DNA of 47,931 nucleotides from Gammaproteobacteria bacterium (GCA_009839505.1 VXPO01000129.1:1-47931); one strand, 5' to 3'; counted from the first letter of the stretch, positions 30,820 through 39,541 are shown. Numbers and translations: made by a program. Notes: generated from the letters alone by a model not told the origin.

Positions 30820-31886
30820 TGGGTGCTCACGTCCCAGACTATGAGTGTGCCATATAGGGATTTTTGATGCGTAGTCAAGCGTTGCGTGGTCTTGCCATCA
30901 GGTCCGACCTCGTAGATGTACTCGCCTTTCAGGCTGATCACGCGGTACCTCGCACCACCACGGATTCCGTTCAAGTAGCCTCGCACATCTCGTCGTAGGC
31001 CCTGTCCTCGGTATGGTTTGGCACTCGCGCTCCGGGAAAGTTCATGGGCCGCTTGGATCATCCTCGCGTGATCCCTACCGAACGTGGCGAGCAGCCTTTC
31101 GTCCAGTCTTGCAGGCAGTGTCTTCGGTATTCCCTGCCCTTGGTCGTAGATCATGATCGTGACCCGTTTCGCAGCGGCGTTGTACGATGCAGACAACCAC
31201 CAGTTGGGTTGGCGCACGGTGCCCGTGTAGGCGTGTTGCACGACGTTGGTCATTGCCTCCGTCACGGCACCGTAGAGTTGGCGTCTTCTGGGTACGGCAC
31301 CAACAACGGGTTCCAGGTCAACCTCACGTAACTGGTGGATTGCTTCGCCGTCGGCGAGGTTTCCTGTCCGGAACATGACGTAACGAGTGTCGGGGTCGAC
31401 GTCATCCCCGAACAGGTCTGACTGCGGAGTCGTGGCCAGCAGCTCGAAGAATCCCATGTCGCGGAGTTGGCACCGGACATTGGGGTCCCACGAGGGCAGA
31501 TCGACCGGCCTCAAACGACCTCCGACTCGTATATGATTCCACCGGTCCAGCTCTGCAGCGAGCACTAACGCGGCTGTTGGCGAGAGCCTTCGGATGTTGG
31601 CAAAGTCAATGTAGGTTCTCTCGTTACGCTGGCGTCGGCTAGCGGATCGGATCCCATGAAGGACTCCTACGACCTCGTCGAAGTTCGTCTCGAGCGAGAA
31701 GTCTGCGGGGCAAGCAATGGGCCTGTCGTACCGTTCGTCCCCGATGACCCTTACCTCCCGGGGCCGACGCCCGTGGAGGCTCCGTAGCAGAATCTTCTTC
31801 TTGCGCTTGGAAACCAATCGCCGCGCGTTCAACTTTGCGGCGTGGATCCTGTTCCGTCTGCGCGACTTCGTGCTCGGCTTCTTCAT
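30816..31886 (-). CDS. GHKL ATPase (anti-sigma kinase or signalling type)
   Basis: About 356 residues. An N-terminal basic patch (SKRKKKILLRSL) precedes a middle domain (FANIRRLSPTAALVLAAELDRWN) that looks STAS-like itself. The C-terminal GHKL ATPase shows YGAVTEAMTNVVQHAY (N box), IMIYDQGQGIP (G1 box) and YRGQGLRRDVRGYL (G2 box). This resembles RsbW-type serine kinases rather than histidine kinases, as there is no dimerisation His. Start at the ATG at 31886; an upstream GTG would add an odd Ser/Arg/Cys-rich tail, and no ribosome site supports either. First gene of a three-gene operon inside the accessory region. Confidence 0.75.
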   Translation of the reverse strand: MKKPSTKSRRRNRIHAAKLNARRLVSKRKKKILLRSLHGRRPREVRVIGDERYDRPIACPADFSLETNFDEVVGVLHGIRSASRRQRNERTYIDFANIRRLSPTAALVLAAELDRWNHIRVGGRLRPVDLPSWDPNVRCQLRDMGFFELLATTPQSDLFGDDVDPDTRYVMFRTGNLADGEAIHQLREVDLEPVVGAVPRRRQLYGAVTEAMTNVVQHAYTGTVRQPNWWLSASYNAAAKRVTIMIYDQGQGIPKTLPARLDERLLATFGRDHARMIQAAHELSRSASAKPYRGQGLRRDVRGYLNGIRGGARYRVISLKGEYIYEVGPDGKTTQRLTTHQKSLYGTLIVWDVSTQ

Positions 31887-32354
31887 GGCGCGGGGGAACA
31901 GTCCAAGTCCTTTGGAGCAAGCCGCGTAACATAGCAGCCGGGGTGCACGCCAGCATCTGCTTGACGTCGAAGAGGGCACAACCGTAACAAGGAGACTCGC
32001 GAGAACGCGCTGGCGTAACCACGTGGCAGGAGCCGCCTGCTGAACGTGCTCACCCGCTCTTCCGAGGTCTTCTGGGACAAATCCCGGCCATCGGAAGTTA
32101 AAGCAATGCTAACCGCATAGGTTCAGGAACCGCCGTTTGATCTGTTGGGCGTGGACTTTGGCCGCGAGCACGACCGCATCTGGTCGGGTTGGGATTCGAA
32201 GGGTCGCTTCGTCGAGGAAGGCGCGGAGTCGGGTCGGTGCGTGGACCGAAAACCCGCTCGAAATGCCAGAAAAACGCGAACCGACTAGGCGGAAGTGGGG
32301 CCGTCACCAGAATTGACAATCTCTTCTCATTGGCCGATACCGGTGGAAATGCAG
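31887..32354. other. intergenic stretch between the accessory region and its host gene
   Basis: The promoter for the GHKL operon must lie here, but no convincing hexamers were found. I see no protein-like open frame, RNA fold or repeat. Confidence 0.4.
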
Positions 32355-35156
32355 CTAAGGATGCGCCGTCCCCTCCTCGTGCAGCGTCACCGAGCCCGCG
32401 TCGCCGTCGATGGTGATGGACTGGCCGTGCTTGATGCGCACGGTGCCGTTGCCCACGCCGAGCACCGCGGGGATTCCGTACTCCCGTGCCACGATGGACC
32501 CGTGCGCCAGGATGCTGCCCATGTCGGTAACCAGACCCACGGCGTGGGCGAACAGTTGAGTCCACGCGGGGGTGGTGTTCGGGGCGACCAGGATCGAGCC
32601 GGGCTCCATCTTGTCGAAGTCGTTCTGCGACAGGATGACGCTTGCCGGGGCGGTCACCGTTCCGGAACTGACGGCGAAGCCGTTGAGCCCGTCGCTGGAT
32701 TCGTCGTTCCTGATCTGGGTTTCCTTGAACCGAACGGAAGGGATGTTGCTCGCCTCCTCGGGCATCGTCCCCGGCGGATGCAGGAGCTTGCGTGCTTCCC
32801 GGAGCTCGCGCCGCTCGGCCGCGAGTTCGCCCAGTTCAGGGAGGCCTGTGCCGGTCTTGCGGGCCTCGATGGCTCGCTTCAGTTCATCGGTCACCAGGAA
32901 GAAGGTGTCTTCCGGGTCGAGGAAGGTCCCCGCGTCGACCATGCGCCGACCCAGCTCGAATGCCATAGGCCGCAGCACGGACCAGGTGTAGCCGAAGTAG
33001 AAAGCTGTCTCTTCGCGGATGTGGTTGTATCGACGTCCGAACCACAGACGGTATCGGAACTGCCAGTAGGTGAGTCCCGATAGCTTCTGTGAGACTTCCT
33101 CGAATTTCTTGCCCCGAACCGCCGTGGCCCGAGCCTCCTGATCCTTCGGATCGTAGTTCGCGTTCTGCACCATCGACTTCAAGGTTGCGAACGTCGCCGA
33201 CGGGTCTTCGGCTTGCGTTGGCTCGACGAAATCGAGGCTGTACCCCTGGTGCCCGTAGACGTCGAAATAGTCGTCCAGCGCCTTGAGGATCGGGGCGCCC
33301 TCGGCATGTTCCTGCAACGCGCGCGACAGGAACTGCGCGGGCGTCACGATGACGAGGTAGGTCAGCGCCTCGCTGGCGCGGACGAGCTTCGCGATTTCGA
33401 ACAGGATGGCATTGGCCTGCAGTGTCTTGGACTCGAAGCCGGTGAGGAATTGGCCGCTGATGTATCGGTCGTCCGGCAGGTTCTCGTGAAGGAAGCATTG
33501 CAGCTGATCGTCGGTGGACTTGGCGATTCCGAAGGTGTGGCTGGTATTGCCGGTCCAGTAGGTTCCTTCCTCGATCGCCATCTCGCGGATACCGGCCAGC
33601 AGCTCTTCGTCGGTGGCGTTGTGTGGGTCCACCTTGCGCCATTTCTCGGCGGTGCCGACCAGGCGGGGCAAGGCTTCTTCTTGCCAGGTCTGCCAGCGAG
33701 CGTCGTTGTTCTGGGTCTTGTTGTTGGCGACGTATGTCGGGTTGTCCGATGGCGGCAAAGTCAGATCATGGGCCAGGTTGTCGCCTTCGTAGGTTGCGGC
33801 GACGGCATCGAACTCGGCTTGTTCTTCTGCCGTGAGCTCCGAACGAAACAGCGCCATGTCGTATTTTTCTTCCGCCGACTGATCCCCGTGACGTTCCCAG
33901 ATCTCGTCGATCGTCCGCTTGAAAGCTGCTTGCAGCTCTTCCTCGGACGCATTGGGATCGATTCGGTTGCTCGGGTGATCGGCCCGGCAATAGGCGTAAC
34001 CGTTGCAGGTCATGAAGGCTGGTCCGCCGCCGGGCATCATGCTGGGCCTGTGCTTGCGCGGCGCCTCCAGGCCCTCGGTCAGGTAGAGCTCCTCGAAAAG
34101 CGGACAGATCGGGTCCGGCATGTTCTCGACGATCTGGCGTCGGTAGAGGATTCTGGCCGGGGGCGGTGGTTCCCAGACCACCTCAATGGGTTGTACCGGC
34201 AGGTTGGTAATGGGGCGTGATTGGAGCAGGTAGAGATCGTCGCCGACGACCGCCCACTCGATGTCCTGCGGGACGCCGTCATAGAGCTTCTCGATGTCGA
34301 TGGCGGTTTTCGACAATTGCTGCAGCATGTCGTCGGTCAACGAGGACTTTCCTCGATTGGCTTCGTCAACATCGGCGAGACGGGTGCCCTGACTACCGTG
34401 GGCGACCACTTGCTGCTCCTTTGGACCGATGATGGTTTCCTTGGCGCGCAGGTTCTCCTTGTCGACGATGTAGGTGTCCGGCGTGACCTGCCCGCTGACC
34501 ACGGCTTCGCCGAGACCGAAGCTGGCGTTGACGATGATCTCCGAGCGCTCGCCCGTGGCGGGGTTGGCGGTGAACAGGATGCCGGAGACTTGGGAGGACA
34601 CCATGGCCTGGACCACTACGGCCATGGCCACCGAGCCCTGATCGATGCCGTTCTGGTGTCGATAGCTGATGGCTTGCGGTGTCCACAGGGAAGCCCAGCA
34701 GTTGCGCACGGCGGCGACGACCTCGTCCGTACCCGTGACGTTCAGGTAGGTCTCCTGCTGACCCGCGAAAGACAGCCCCGGCAGATCTTCGGCATTGGCG
34801 GAGGAGCGCACGGCGACGGGTGAGTCGTCGAGCGAGCCGTAGGCCTGGCTGATCTCAGCAGTGATCTCGGCGGATGGATCGTATTCGGCGAACAGTGCCT
34901 GTATCGCGGAGGACGCCTGCTCGAAGGACACTCGACCATCCACCACGGCGGGTCTAGCGAGCGCCACGATCTTCTCCTGGAGTTGATTGGTCGAAACGAA
35001 GGAGCGGTAGGCCGCCGCCGTAACAATGAAGCCACCGGGAACGTTGAAGCCCGCCTTTGCCATCCTGGCAAGGGATCTTCCTTTCCCTCCAACGACTTCG
35101 AGGCCATCGTCGGCGTCGGTATGGTGCGGCGTGGCCTCAAGGGGGGTGATGTACAT
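32355..35156 (-). CDS. rifampin phosphotransferase-like / PEP-synthase-related enzyme
   Basis: About 933 residues. The N-terminal third is a PPDK/PEP-synthase ATP-grasp domain: GGKGRSLARMAKAGFNVPGGF, AVRSSANAEDLPGLSFAGQQETYLNV, then EWAVVGDDLYLLQSRPIT. A long middle domain follows. The swivelling phosphohistidine domain is at the very C-terminus: GSILAHGSIVAREYGIPAVLG, with catalytic His near 885. There is no PEP/pyruvate barrel after it. This order (ATP-grasp, substrate domain, His domain) is that of rifampin phosphotransferases, not of PEP synthase. It probably phosphorylates a small molecule with ATP. The last 88 coding bases recur at 28833 and 19515. The start was set at the ATG; a TTG 18 bases upstream is possible. 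Confidence 0.82.
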   Translation of the reverse strand: MYITPLEATPHHTDADDGLEVVGGKGRSLARMAKAGFNVPGGFIVTAAAYRSFVSTNQLQEKIVALARPAVVDGRVSFEQASSAIQALFAEYDPSAEITAEISQAYGSLDDSPVAVRSSANAEDLPGLSFAGQQETYLNVTGTDEVVAAVRNCWASLWTPQAISYRHQNGIDQGSVAMAVVVQAMVSSQVSGILFTANPATGERSEIIVNASFGLGEAVVSGQVTPDTYIVDKENLRAKETIIGPKEQQVVAHGSQGTRLADVDEANRGKSSLTDDMLQQLSKTAIDIEKLYDGVPQDIEWAVVGDDLYLLQSRPITNLPVQPIEVVWEPPPPARILYRRQIVENMPDPICPLFEELYLTEGLEAPRKHRPSMMPGGGPAFMTCNGYAYCRADHPSNRIDPNASEEELQAAFKRTIDEIWERHGDQSAEEKYDMALFRSELTAEEQAEFDAVAATYEGDNLAHDLTLPPSDNPTYVANNKTQNNDARWQTWQEEALPRLVGTAEKWRKVDPHNATDEELLAGIREMAIEEGTYWTGNTSHTFGIAKSTDDQLQCFLHENLPDDRYISGQFLTGFESKTLQANAILFEIAKLVRASEALTYLVIVTPAQFLSRALQEHAEGAPILKALDDYFDVYGHQGYSLDFVEPTQAEDPSATFATLKSMVQNANYDPKDQEARATAVRGKKFEEVSQKLSGLTYWQFRYRLWFGRRYNHIREETAFYFGYTWSVLRPMAFELGRRMVDAGTFLDPEDTFFLVTDELKRAIEARKTGTGLPELGELAAERRELREARKLLHPPGTMPEEASNIPSVRFKETQIRNDESSDGLNGFAVSSGTVTAPASVILSQNDFDKMEPGSILVAPNTTPAWTQLFAHAVGLVTDMGSILAHGSIVAREYGIPAVLGVGNGTVRIKHGQSITIDGDAGSVTLHEEGTAHP
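32372..32459 (-). repeat. copy A: native 3' end of the phosphotransferase gene, repeated twice elsewhere
   Basis: The native copy of the 88-bp segment found at 19515-19602 (two differences) and, in decayed form, at 28833-28946. All three point the same way, as expected for attachment-site-like duplications at the 3' end of a target gene. Confidence 0.9.
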
Positions 35157-35280
35157 GGATCGCTCGACTCTCAATGGGATCCCCGATCTTAAGGGAACCC
35201 TTCGGCGACCGACCGACGACGTCCCGTGAATCCCGGAGGAAGATCACCCGAAAACGGGTTTTGCATGCGCGATCAGACGT

Positions 35281-36060
35281 TCAGACGACGGCCCTGTTGC
35301 GCGTGATCGGGATGTTGTCCGCCTTGAACGTGCTCCGTTGTTGGATGTCGATGCAGTCCACCGAGCGGTAGGCGTTGATCAGGCCGATCTTGCTCTCGTC
35401 GGTGTAGTTCGAGTTCGCCCGATGCATCACGCAGGGGTGGAAGATCAGCACGTCGCCGGGCTGGAACTCGGGCGTCACGATGCGCGGTTCGTACGGTTCG
35501 AAGCCCACGATGATGCGTTTCTTGACCGGCCAGTCCGGCATCTCGACGTAGCCGCGTTCGAATAGGCCGTCGCGGTGGCTGCCGGGCACGAGCGAGGTGC
35601 CGCCCGTGTCCGGGCCCATTTCGCAGAGGTAGGTCAGCGCCGACGACAGCTTGTAGTTCGACAGCGGGATGTAGTCGGGCGCGTCCTGGTGCCAGCCCTG
35701 GAAGTCGAAGTTCATCATGGCGGGTTTCACCACTGTCGCCGACTGGAAGGCGTCGATGTCGTTGTCGTAGAGCTCGCAGAACACCGTCGCCAGGCGCGGG
35801 TTGCGCATGTGGGCATCGAGGCGCGGGTGTTCAAGGAAGATGTCGTTGTAGTAGTAGACCCGGTTCGGGTTCAGCGCATCGCCGGGTTCGGTCGTCCACG
35901 GATCGAAACCGATGCCGCGGCTTCCCCGTTTCGCGTCGCGTAGGATCTCGGCGGTCGCGTCCCGCAGTTCGCCGACTTCGATGGCATCGAAGAAGCCCGA
36001 AAGGATCAGATAGCCGTCGCGCTCGAAACTCTCGATCTCGCGTTCGTCGAGCAGACCCAT
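35281..36060 (-). CDS. phytanoyl-CoA dioxygenase (PhyH) family protein 3
   Basis: A 259-residue Fe(II)/2-oxoglutarate oxygenase. His124-x-Asp126 (GWHQDAPDY) and His213 (CVMHRAN) bind iron; GGTSLVPGSHRDG at 153-165 is the family turn, and Arg232 may hold 2-oxoglutarate. The N-terminal EIESFERDGYLILSGFF is typical of the family. The ATG was chosen 13 bp after the stop of the next PhyH gene upstream, with which it is probably co-transcribed; the longer open frame upstream lies within that gene and is Arg-rich. Substrate unknown. Confidence 0.9.
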   Translation of the reverse strand: MGLLDEREIESFERDGYLILSGFFDAIEVGELRDATAEILRDAKRGSRGIGFDPWTTEPGDALNPNRVYYYNDIFLEHPRLDAHMRNPRLATVFCELYDNDIDAFQSATVVKPAMMNFDFQGWHQDAPDYIPLSNYKLSSALTYLCEMGPDTGGTSLVPGSHRDGLFERGYVEMPDWPVKKRIIVGFEPYEPRIVTPEFQPGDVLIFHPCVMHRANSNYTDESKIGLINAYRSVDCIDIQQRSTFKADNIPITRNRAVV

Positions 36061-36073
36061 GGTGAAAAGGCGT

Positions 36074-37306
36074 TTACCCGCCCGGGCTGCCGTGCCGCCG
36101 TTCTCCCGTGCCGCCCATGCGCTTGGCGGCGGCCCGACGCTCGCTGCCCAGCGGATGCATGACGCCGGCACCCGGCGGCCACACCCCGGGGTCGGCCTTG
36201 ATGTGCCGGCAGAGGTGCTTGCCGTGGGGCGTGAGCGTCTCCCAGATGTCGTGGGGCATCGTCTTCTTGTGCTGCGAGCCGAGCCACGGTGCCCCGTATT
36301 CAACGTTCGGCAGCGAGCGGATCTCGCGGCTCAGGTTCGGCGTGGCGCTGTGCCAGGCGCGGTTGTCGCGGATGACGCCGGCGCCGGCGGGCGCGCCGAC
36401 GAGGGTGGACAGCCGCATCCAGTCGGGCTCGTCCGCCGGTGGCGGTGGTCGCATCTGCCAGGTGTGGGAGCCGATGATCTGGCGGATCGGGCCGTTCTCC
36501 CAGGTGAGGTCGCACATGGCGAAGTTGATGGTCACCACGGCCGGGCAGAAGTCGATGATGCGGCGCCGGGTGGCGAGGTCGAGTTCGTCAGAGCCTTCCA
36601 CGGTGTTGATCTCGACGCCGATGTCCTTCGCCGTCTTCAGGCGCCCTTCGGAGATCTGGTTGGATTCGCCGACATCGACGTGCAGGTGCTGGTACTCGAC
36701 GGCGCCGGGCAGGCAGAGATCGCCGCCGGCGCCGAGCACCATGTAGTCCTTGGAGCCGAAGATCTCGGTCAGGATCGGCGTCGTGTTGGGCAGGTCGACC
36801 ATGGCCGCCCACTCCTCCTCGTGGAGCATCTGCCGGGAGGCGGACGCCGTGCCGTAGCTGTAGCGGTGGGGGAGGCGCCCGCTCTCGGTCACGTACTTGC
36901 GCTTGCCGGGTGCCGGGATTTCGAGGATCTGGCGCAGCGCCCGGGCACTGCCGCGGCGAAACAGCTCCAGGTGCTCGGCGTCGAGGAGGTCGCGCACGAC
37001 GACGAAGCCGTCCCGGCGGAAGATCCGGGCTGCCCGTTCCACTTCGTCCGGGTTGCAGATCTCGAGGCCCCGAATGCCGTTGGTGCGCTTGAGATGCCTG
37101 CGCAGCTTCTCCACGTCGGGGTGGTCGTACACGCGGGCGCCCGGCGCGCGTGGGTCGGCGATGCCGAAGCCCCGCCCGCCCGTTGACGGATTGCCCTCGT
37201 CGTCGAGGGTCTCGTTGATCGGGGTGTGCGCATCCCAGCCCACGTCGGTTTCCCCATGGACTTCGAGCGTCTCGAGTTCCTGCGGCAGCAAGGCTTGCTC
37301 GGCCAT
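36074..37306 (-). CDS. phytanoyl-CoA dioxygenase (PhyH) family protein 4
   Basis: A 410-residue, long member of the PhyH family. His209-x-Asp211 (QHLHVDVG) and His319 (RAWHSATPN) form the iron triad; NGPIRQIIGSHTWQ at 271-284 is the turn. An N-terminal extension of about 80 residues and a Gly/Arg-rich tail are unusual. The ATG has an AGGGGAAGG ribosome site. First gene of a two-gene unit with the third dioxygenase, divergent from otnK. Tandem dioxygenases suggest successive oxidations of one compound. Confidence 0.87.
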   Translation of the reverse strand: MAEQALLPQELETLEVHGETDVGWDAHTPINETLDDEGNPSTGGRGFGIADPRAPGARVYDHPDVEKLRRHLKRTNGIRGLEICNPDEVERAARIFRRDGFVVVRDLLDAEHLELFRRGSARALRQILEIPAPGKRKYVTESGRLPHRYSYGTASASRQMLHEEEWAAMVDLPNTTPILTEIFGSKDYMVLGAGGDLCLPGAVEYQHLHVDVGESNQISEGRLKTAKDIGVEINTVEGSDELDLATRRRIIDFCPAVVTINFAMCDLTWENGPIRQIIGSHTWQMRPPPPADEPDWMRLSTLVGAPAGAGVIRDNRAWHSATPNLSREIRSLPNVEYGAPWLGSQHKKTMPHDIWETLTPHGKHLCRHIKADPGVWPPGAGVMHPLGSERRAAAKRMGGTGERRHGSPGG

Positions 37307-37375
37307 GCCTTCCCCTCAGCCGTACGATGGCCGCCGATGATAACGCGAGCGCTTCACGGTATGTTTGCGCCCTTC

Positions 37376-37401
37376 TGCCTGTAGAGAGTGCCTGTAGAGA
37401 G
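37376..37401. repeat. 13-bp tandem duplication ahead of otnK
   Basis: TGCCTGTAGAGAG occurs twice in a row (37376-37388 and 37389-37401), just upstream of the AAGGAG ribosome site. A 13-bp slippage duplication in the 5' untranslated region could change promoter or leader spacing. Confidence 0.85.
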
Positions 37402-37419
37402 TGCCTCAAGGAGACCAGG

Positions 37420-38694
37420 ATGCTTGAGCTGGGCGTGATCGCCGACGACCTGACGGGTGGCGCCAAGGTGGCGAGCCTGTTGGAGAGCGAGGGCGTGCCT
37501 TGCCCGCTGGTGACATCCGTGGACGCGCTTGACCGACTCCCTGCCGATGCCGAAGCCGTCGTCGTCGGTCGCAAGATCCTGCTTCTGCCGCCCGACGAGG
37601 CGGCGGCAGACGCCAGGCGGTCCGCCGAGGGCCTGCTGGCGGTGGGCACTCGGCGTCTCTACTACAAGTACAGCGCGGTGTTCTCTTCGACCCAGGAGGG
37701 CAACATCGGCCCGGTGTCGGAGGCGTTGATGGAAGTGAGCGGCGCCGATCATCTGCTGTTCTGTCCGGCGTTTCCCTCCCGCGATGCGACCGTCTACCAA
37801 GGCCGGTTGTTCCTAGGCAGGAACATGCTGCACGAGAGCGCGAAGAGCCGGGATCCGGTCACCCCGATGACCAATTCCAACCTGGTGGAGTGGCTGCAGG
37901 CGCAGAGCCGCAAGACGGTGGGGCTACTGCCGTTCCGCCAGGTGCGGGCGAGCAAGGCCGAACGGGAGGCGTATCTGCGGGAACAGATCGATCAGGGGAT
38001 CCGTTTCTTCATCACCGATGCGCTGGAAAGCACGGATCTGGCCCGTATCGCCGAACTGGCGGTCGGCATGCCAGCGGTGACCGGCGCGGACGAACTACCG
38101 GTTTACCTGTCGCGCGCGTGGCGAACGCAGGAACGCCGCTGCCAACCGCCCAGGTTGCTGCCGCCAGCACCGGGACTCGAAGCCGTGATCGCCGGAAGCT
38201 GTTCACCGAAGACCAACCGCCAACTGGCGCGCTTCGAGCGGGAGCACCCGCTATTCAGGATCGATCTTGTCGAGGCCGCGCGCGAAGAGAACCTGCTCGA
38301 CCGGATTGTCGACTGGGCCTCCACCCGGTTGCCGCAAGGCCCGATCGGCGTCTCCACCACGGGAGACGAGGACCAGGTGAGGCGCGTCCAGCAGGAACTC
38401 GGTCGCGACGGGGCGTCCGCCCTCGCCGATGACCTGCTCGCCAGCGTGGCGCAGCGGCTGCACGAACTCGGGGTACGCAAGTTCGTGGTGGCCGGCGGCG
38501 AGACGTCCGGTGCGGTGGTGGATAGGCTGGGGATCGATCAGGTACGGGTGTCGGGGTACGACGAACTGTACGGCGGGTATTGCCACTGGGCCGTGGCCGA
38601 CCCCGTTTCGGTGGTGCTCAAGGCCGGAGGCGCGGGCGAAGAGGACTTTTTCGAAGCAGCTCTCGCGCGAATGCGGTTGGCAGACACCGCGTAG
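37420..38694 (+). CDS. otnK: 3-oxo-tetronate kinase (four-carbon acid sugar kinase, DUF1537)
   Basis: A 424-residue sugar-acid kinase. The N-terminal GVIADDLTGGAKVASLL binds the acid sugar; YYKYSAVFSSTQEGNIGP and FCPAFPSRDATVYQGRLFLG are close to OtnK; the C-terminal domain has FVVAGGETSGAVVDRLG, the ATP-binding loop. OtnK phosphorylates 3-oxo-tetronate at C4 in D-threonate/L-erythronate breakdown. The ATG at 37420 follows AAGGAG by 6 bases. The next gene is a class II aldolase, the usual OtnC partner. The dehydrogenase of the pathway is not adjacent, though the oxidoreductase at 6432 shows such enzymes exist in the genome. Confidence 0.85.
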   Translation: MLELGVIADDLTGGAKVASLLESEGVPCPLVTSVDALDRLPADAEAVVVGRKILLLPPDEAAADARRSAEGLLAVGTRRLYYKYSAVFSSTQEGNIGPVSEALMEVSGADHLLFCPAFPSRDATVYQGRLFLGRNMLHESAKSRDPVTPMTNSNLVEWLQAQSRKTVGLLPFRQVRASKAEREAYLREQIDQGIRFFITDALESTDLARIAELAVGMPAVTGADELPVYLSRAWRTQERRCQPPRLLPPAPGLEAVIAGSCSPKTNRQLARFEREHPLFRIDLVEAAREENLLDRIVDWASTRLPQGPIGVSTTGDEDQVRRVQQELGRDGASALADDLLASVAQRLHELGVRKFVVAGGETSGAVVDRLGIDQVRVSGYDELYGGYCHWAVADPVSVVLKAGGAGEEDFFEAALARMRLADTA

Positions 38695-38733
38695 AGATCC
38701 GGCTCAACTGTGAGAATGGACTAGGAGATGGCC

Positions 38734-39390
38734 ATGGCCAACGGAACGGACGAGACAATCCTGCGCGAACAACTGGTCGAGCAGTACAAGCACGTCGAGC
38801 GGATCGGCTTGAACGAGTTGTCGTCGGGCAACCTGAGTGTCCGTTTCGGCGACAACATGCTCATTTCGCCGAACGGCGCCAAGGCGGAGAACATCGCCGT
38901 CGACACCGTCGTCGAAGTCTCCTTGGACGGCGAGTGGCAGGGAGACCGTAAGCCCTCGTCGGAGTGGCGCATGCACGCCGCCATCTACCGGCGTCACGAG
39001 GAAGCGCAAGCCGTGGTTCACACCCACTCGGACCACTGCGTGGCCTTGGCGAGCAACCTGATGGCGCTGCCCGGGTTCCACTACCTGGTGGGCACGTTCG
39101 GCGGCAACGACGTTCCCTGCGTGCCGTACTCCACCTTCGGCACGCAACGACTGGCGGACGATGCCGCCGAGGCGCTGACCGACCGGACAGCCTGCCTCCT
39201 CGGCAACCACGGCATGATCGCCCGGGGACAAAACCTCAAGAACGCCGTCAACATGTCGCAACGCCTGGAGATCATGTGCCGCCAGTACCTCCTCGCTCGC
39301 CAGTTCGGAGAGCCGGCGCGTCTAACCGACGCCGAGTGGGACGAGTTCTTCGAACGGGCCAGGCGCAATCGCTATGGTCGGGAAATCTGA
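38734..39390 (+). CDS. otnC: class II aldolase/adducin family protein, probably 3-oxo-tetronate 4-phosphate decarboxylase
   Basis: A 218-residue class II aldolase fold. The N-terminal SSGNLSVRFGDNMLISPNGA binds phosphate; SSEW supplies the acidic residue; HTHSD and NHG supply the zinc-binding histidines. Fuculose- and ribulose-phosphate aldolases share these motifs, but the position right after otnK favours OtnC, which decarboxylates 3-oxo-tetronate 4-phosphate to dihydroxyacetone phosphate. The start was set at the second ATG because AGGAG at 38723-38727 is 6 bases before it and abuts the first. The symbol is inferred from context. Confidence 0.75.
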   Translation: MANGTDETILREQLVEQYKHVERIGLNELSSGNLSVRFGDNMLISPNGAKAENIAVDTVVEVSLDGEWQGDRKPSSEWRMHAAIYRRHEEAQAVVHTHSDHCVALASNLMALPGFHYLVGTFGGNDVPCVPYSTFGTQRLADDAAEALTDRTACLLGNHGMIARGQNLKNAVNMSQRLEIMCRQYLLARQFGEPARLTDAEWDEFFERARRNRYGREI

Positions 39391-39479
39391 TAGCGCATCG
39401 ACACGGAGTTTCGAGGGATGCGCATGGGGAGCAAGCCTTAGCGACCGTAGCCCCTCCCGAGTTTTGTACGTCTCGCTCG

Positions 39480-39508
39480 TTGAAATACCAACATTACGGT
39501 ATTAGGAT
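39480..39508 (+). promoter_or_regulatory. hipBA promoter candidate
   Basis: TTGAAA at 39480-39485 and TAGGAT at 39503-39508 are separated by 17 bp, five and four matches to the -35 and -10 consensus. The spacer contains the first HipB-type operator, so HipB binding would block RNA polymerase. Confidence 0.6.
39486..39501. promoter_or_regulatory. HipB-type operator 1
   Basis: TACC-N8-GGTA, widened by AAT/ATT flanks to AATACC...GGTATT. This has the geometry of the Escherichia coli HipB site TATCC-N8-GGATA. It lies in the promoter spacer. Confidence 0.7.
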
Positions 39509-39525
39509 GCGTTCCAACCTCTAAA

Positions 39526-39541
39526 TACCAATATATTGGTA
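39526..39541. promoter_or_regulatory. HipB-type operator 2
   Basis: TACCAATATATTGGTA is a perfect 16-bp palindrome with the same TACC-N8-GGTA pattern, exactly 40 bp from the first site. It ends four bases before the GTG of hipB. Confidence 0.75.

Noticed and set aside
32098-32565. Minus-strand frame overlapping the phosphotransferase 3' end
   Set aside because: It is the +1-shifted reading of the true gene end; its Arg/His-rich run is the shadow of the repeated 88 bp, and the same shadow appears at the other two copies.
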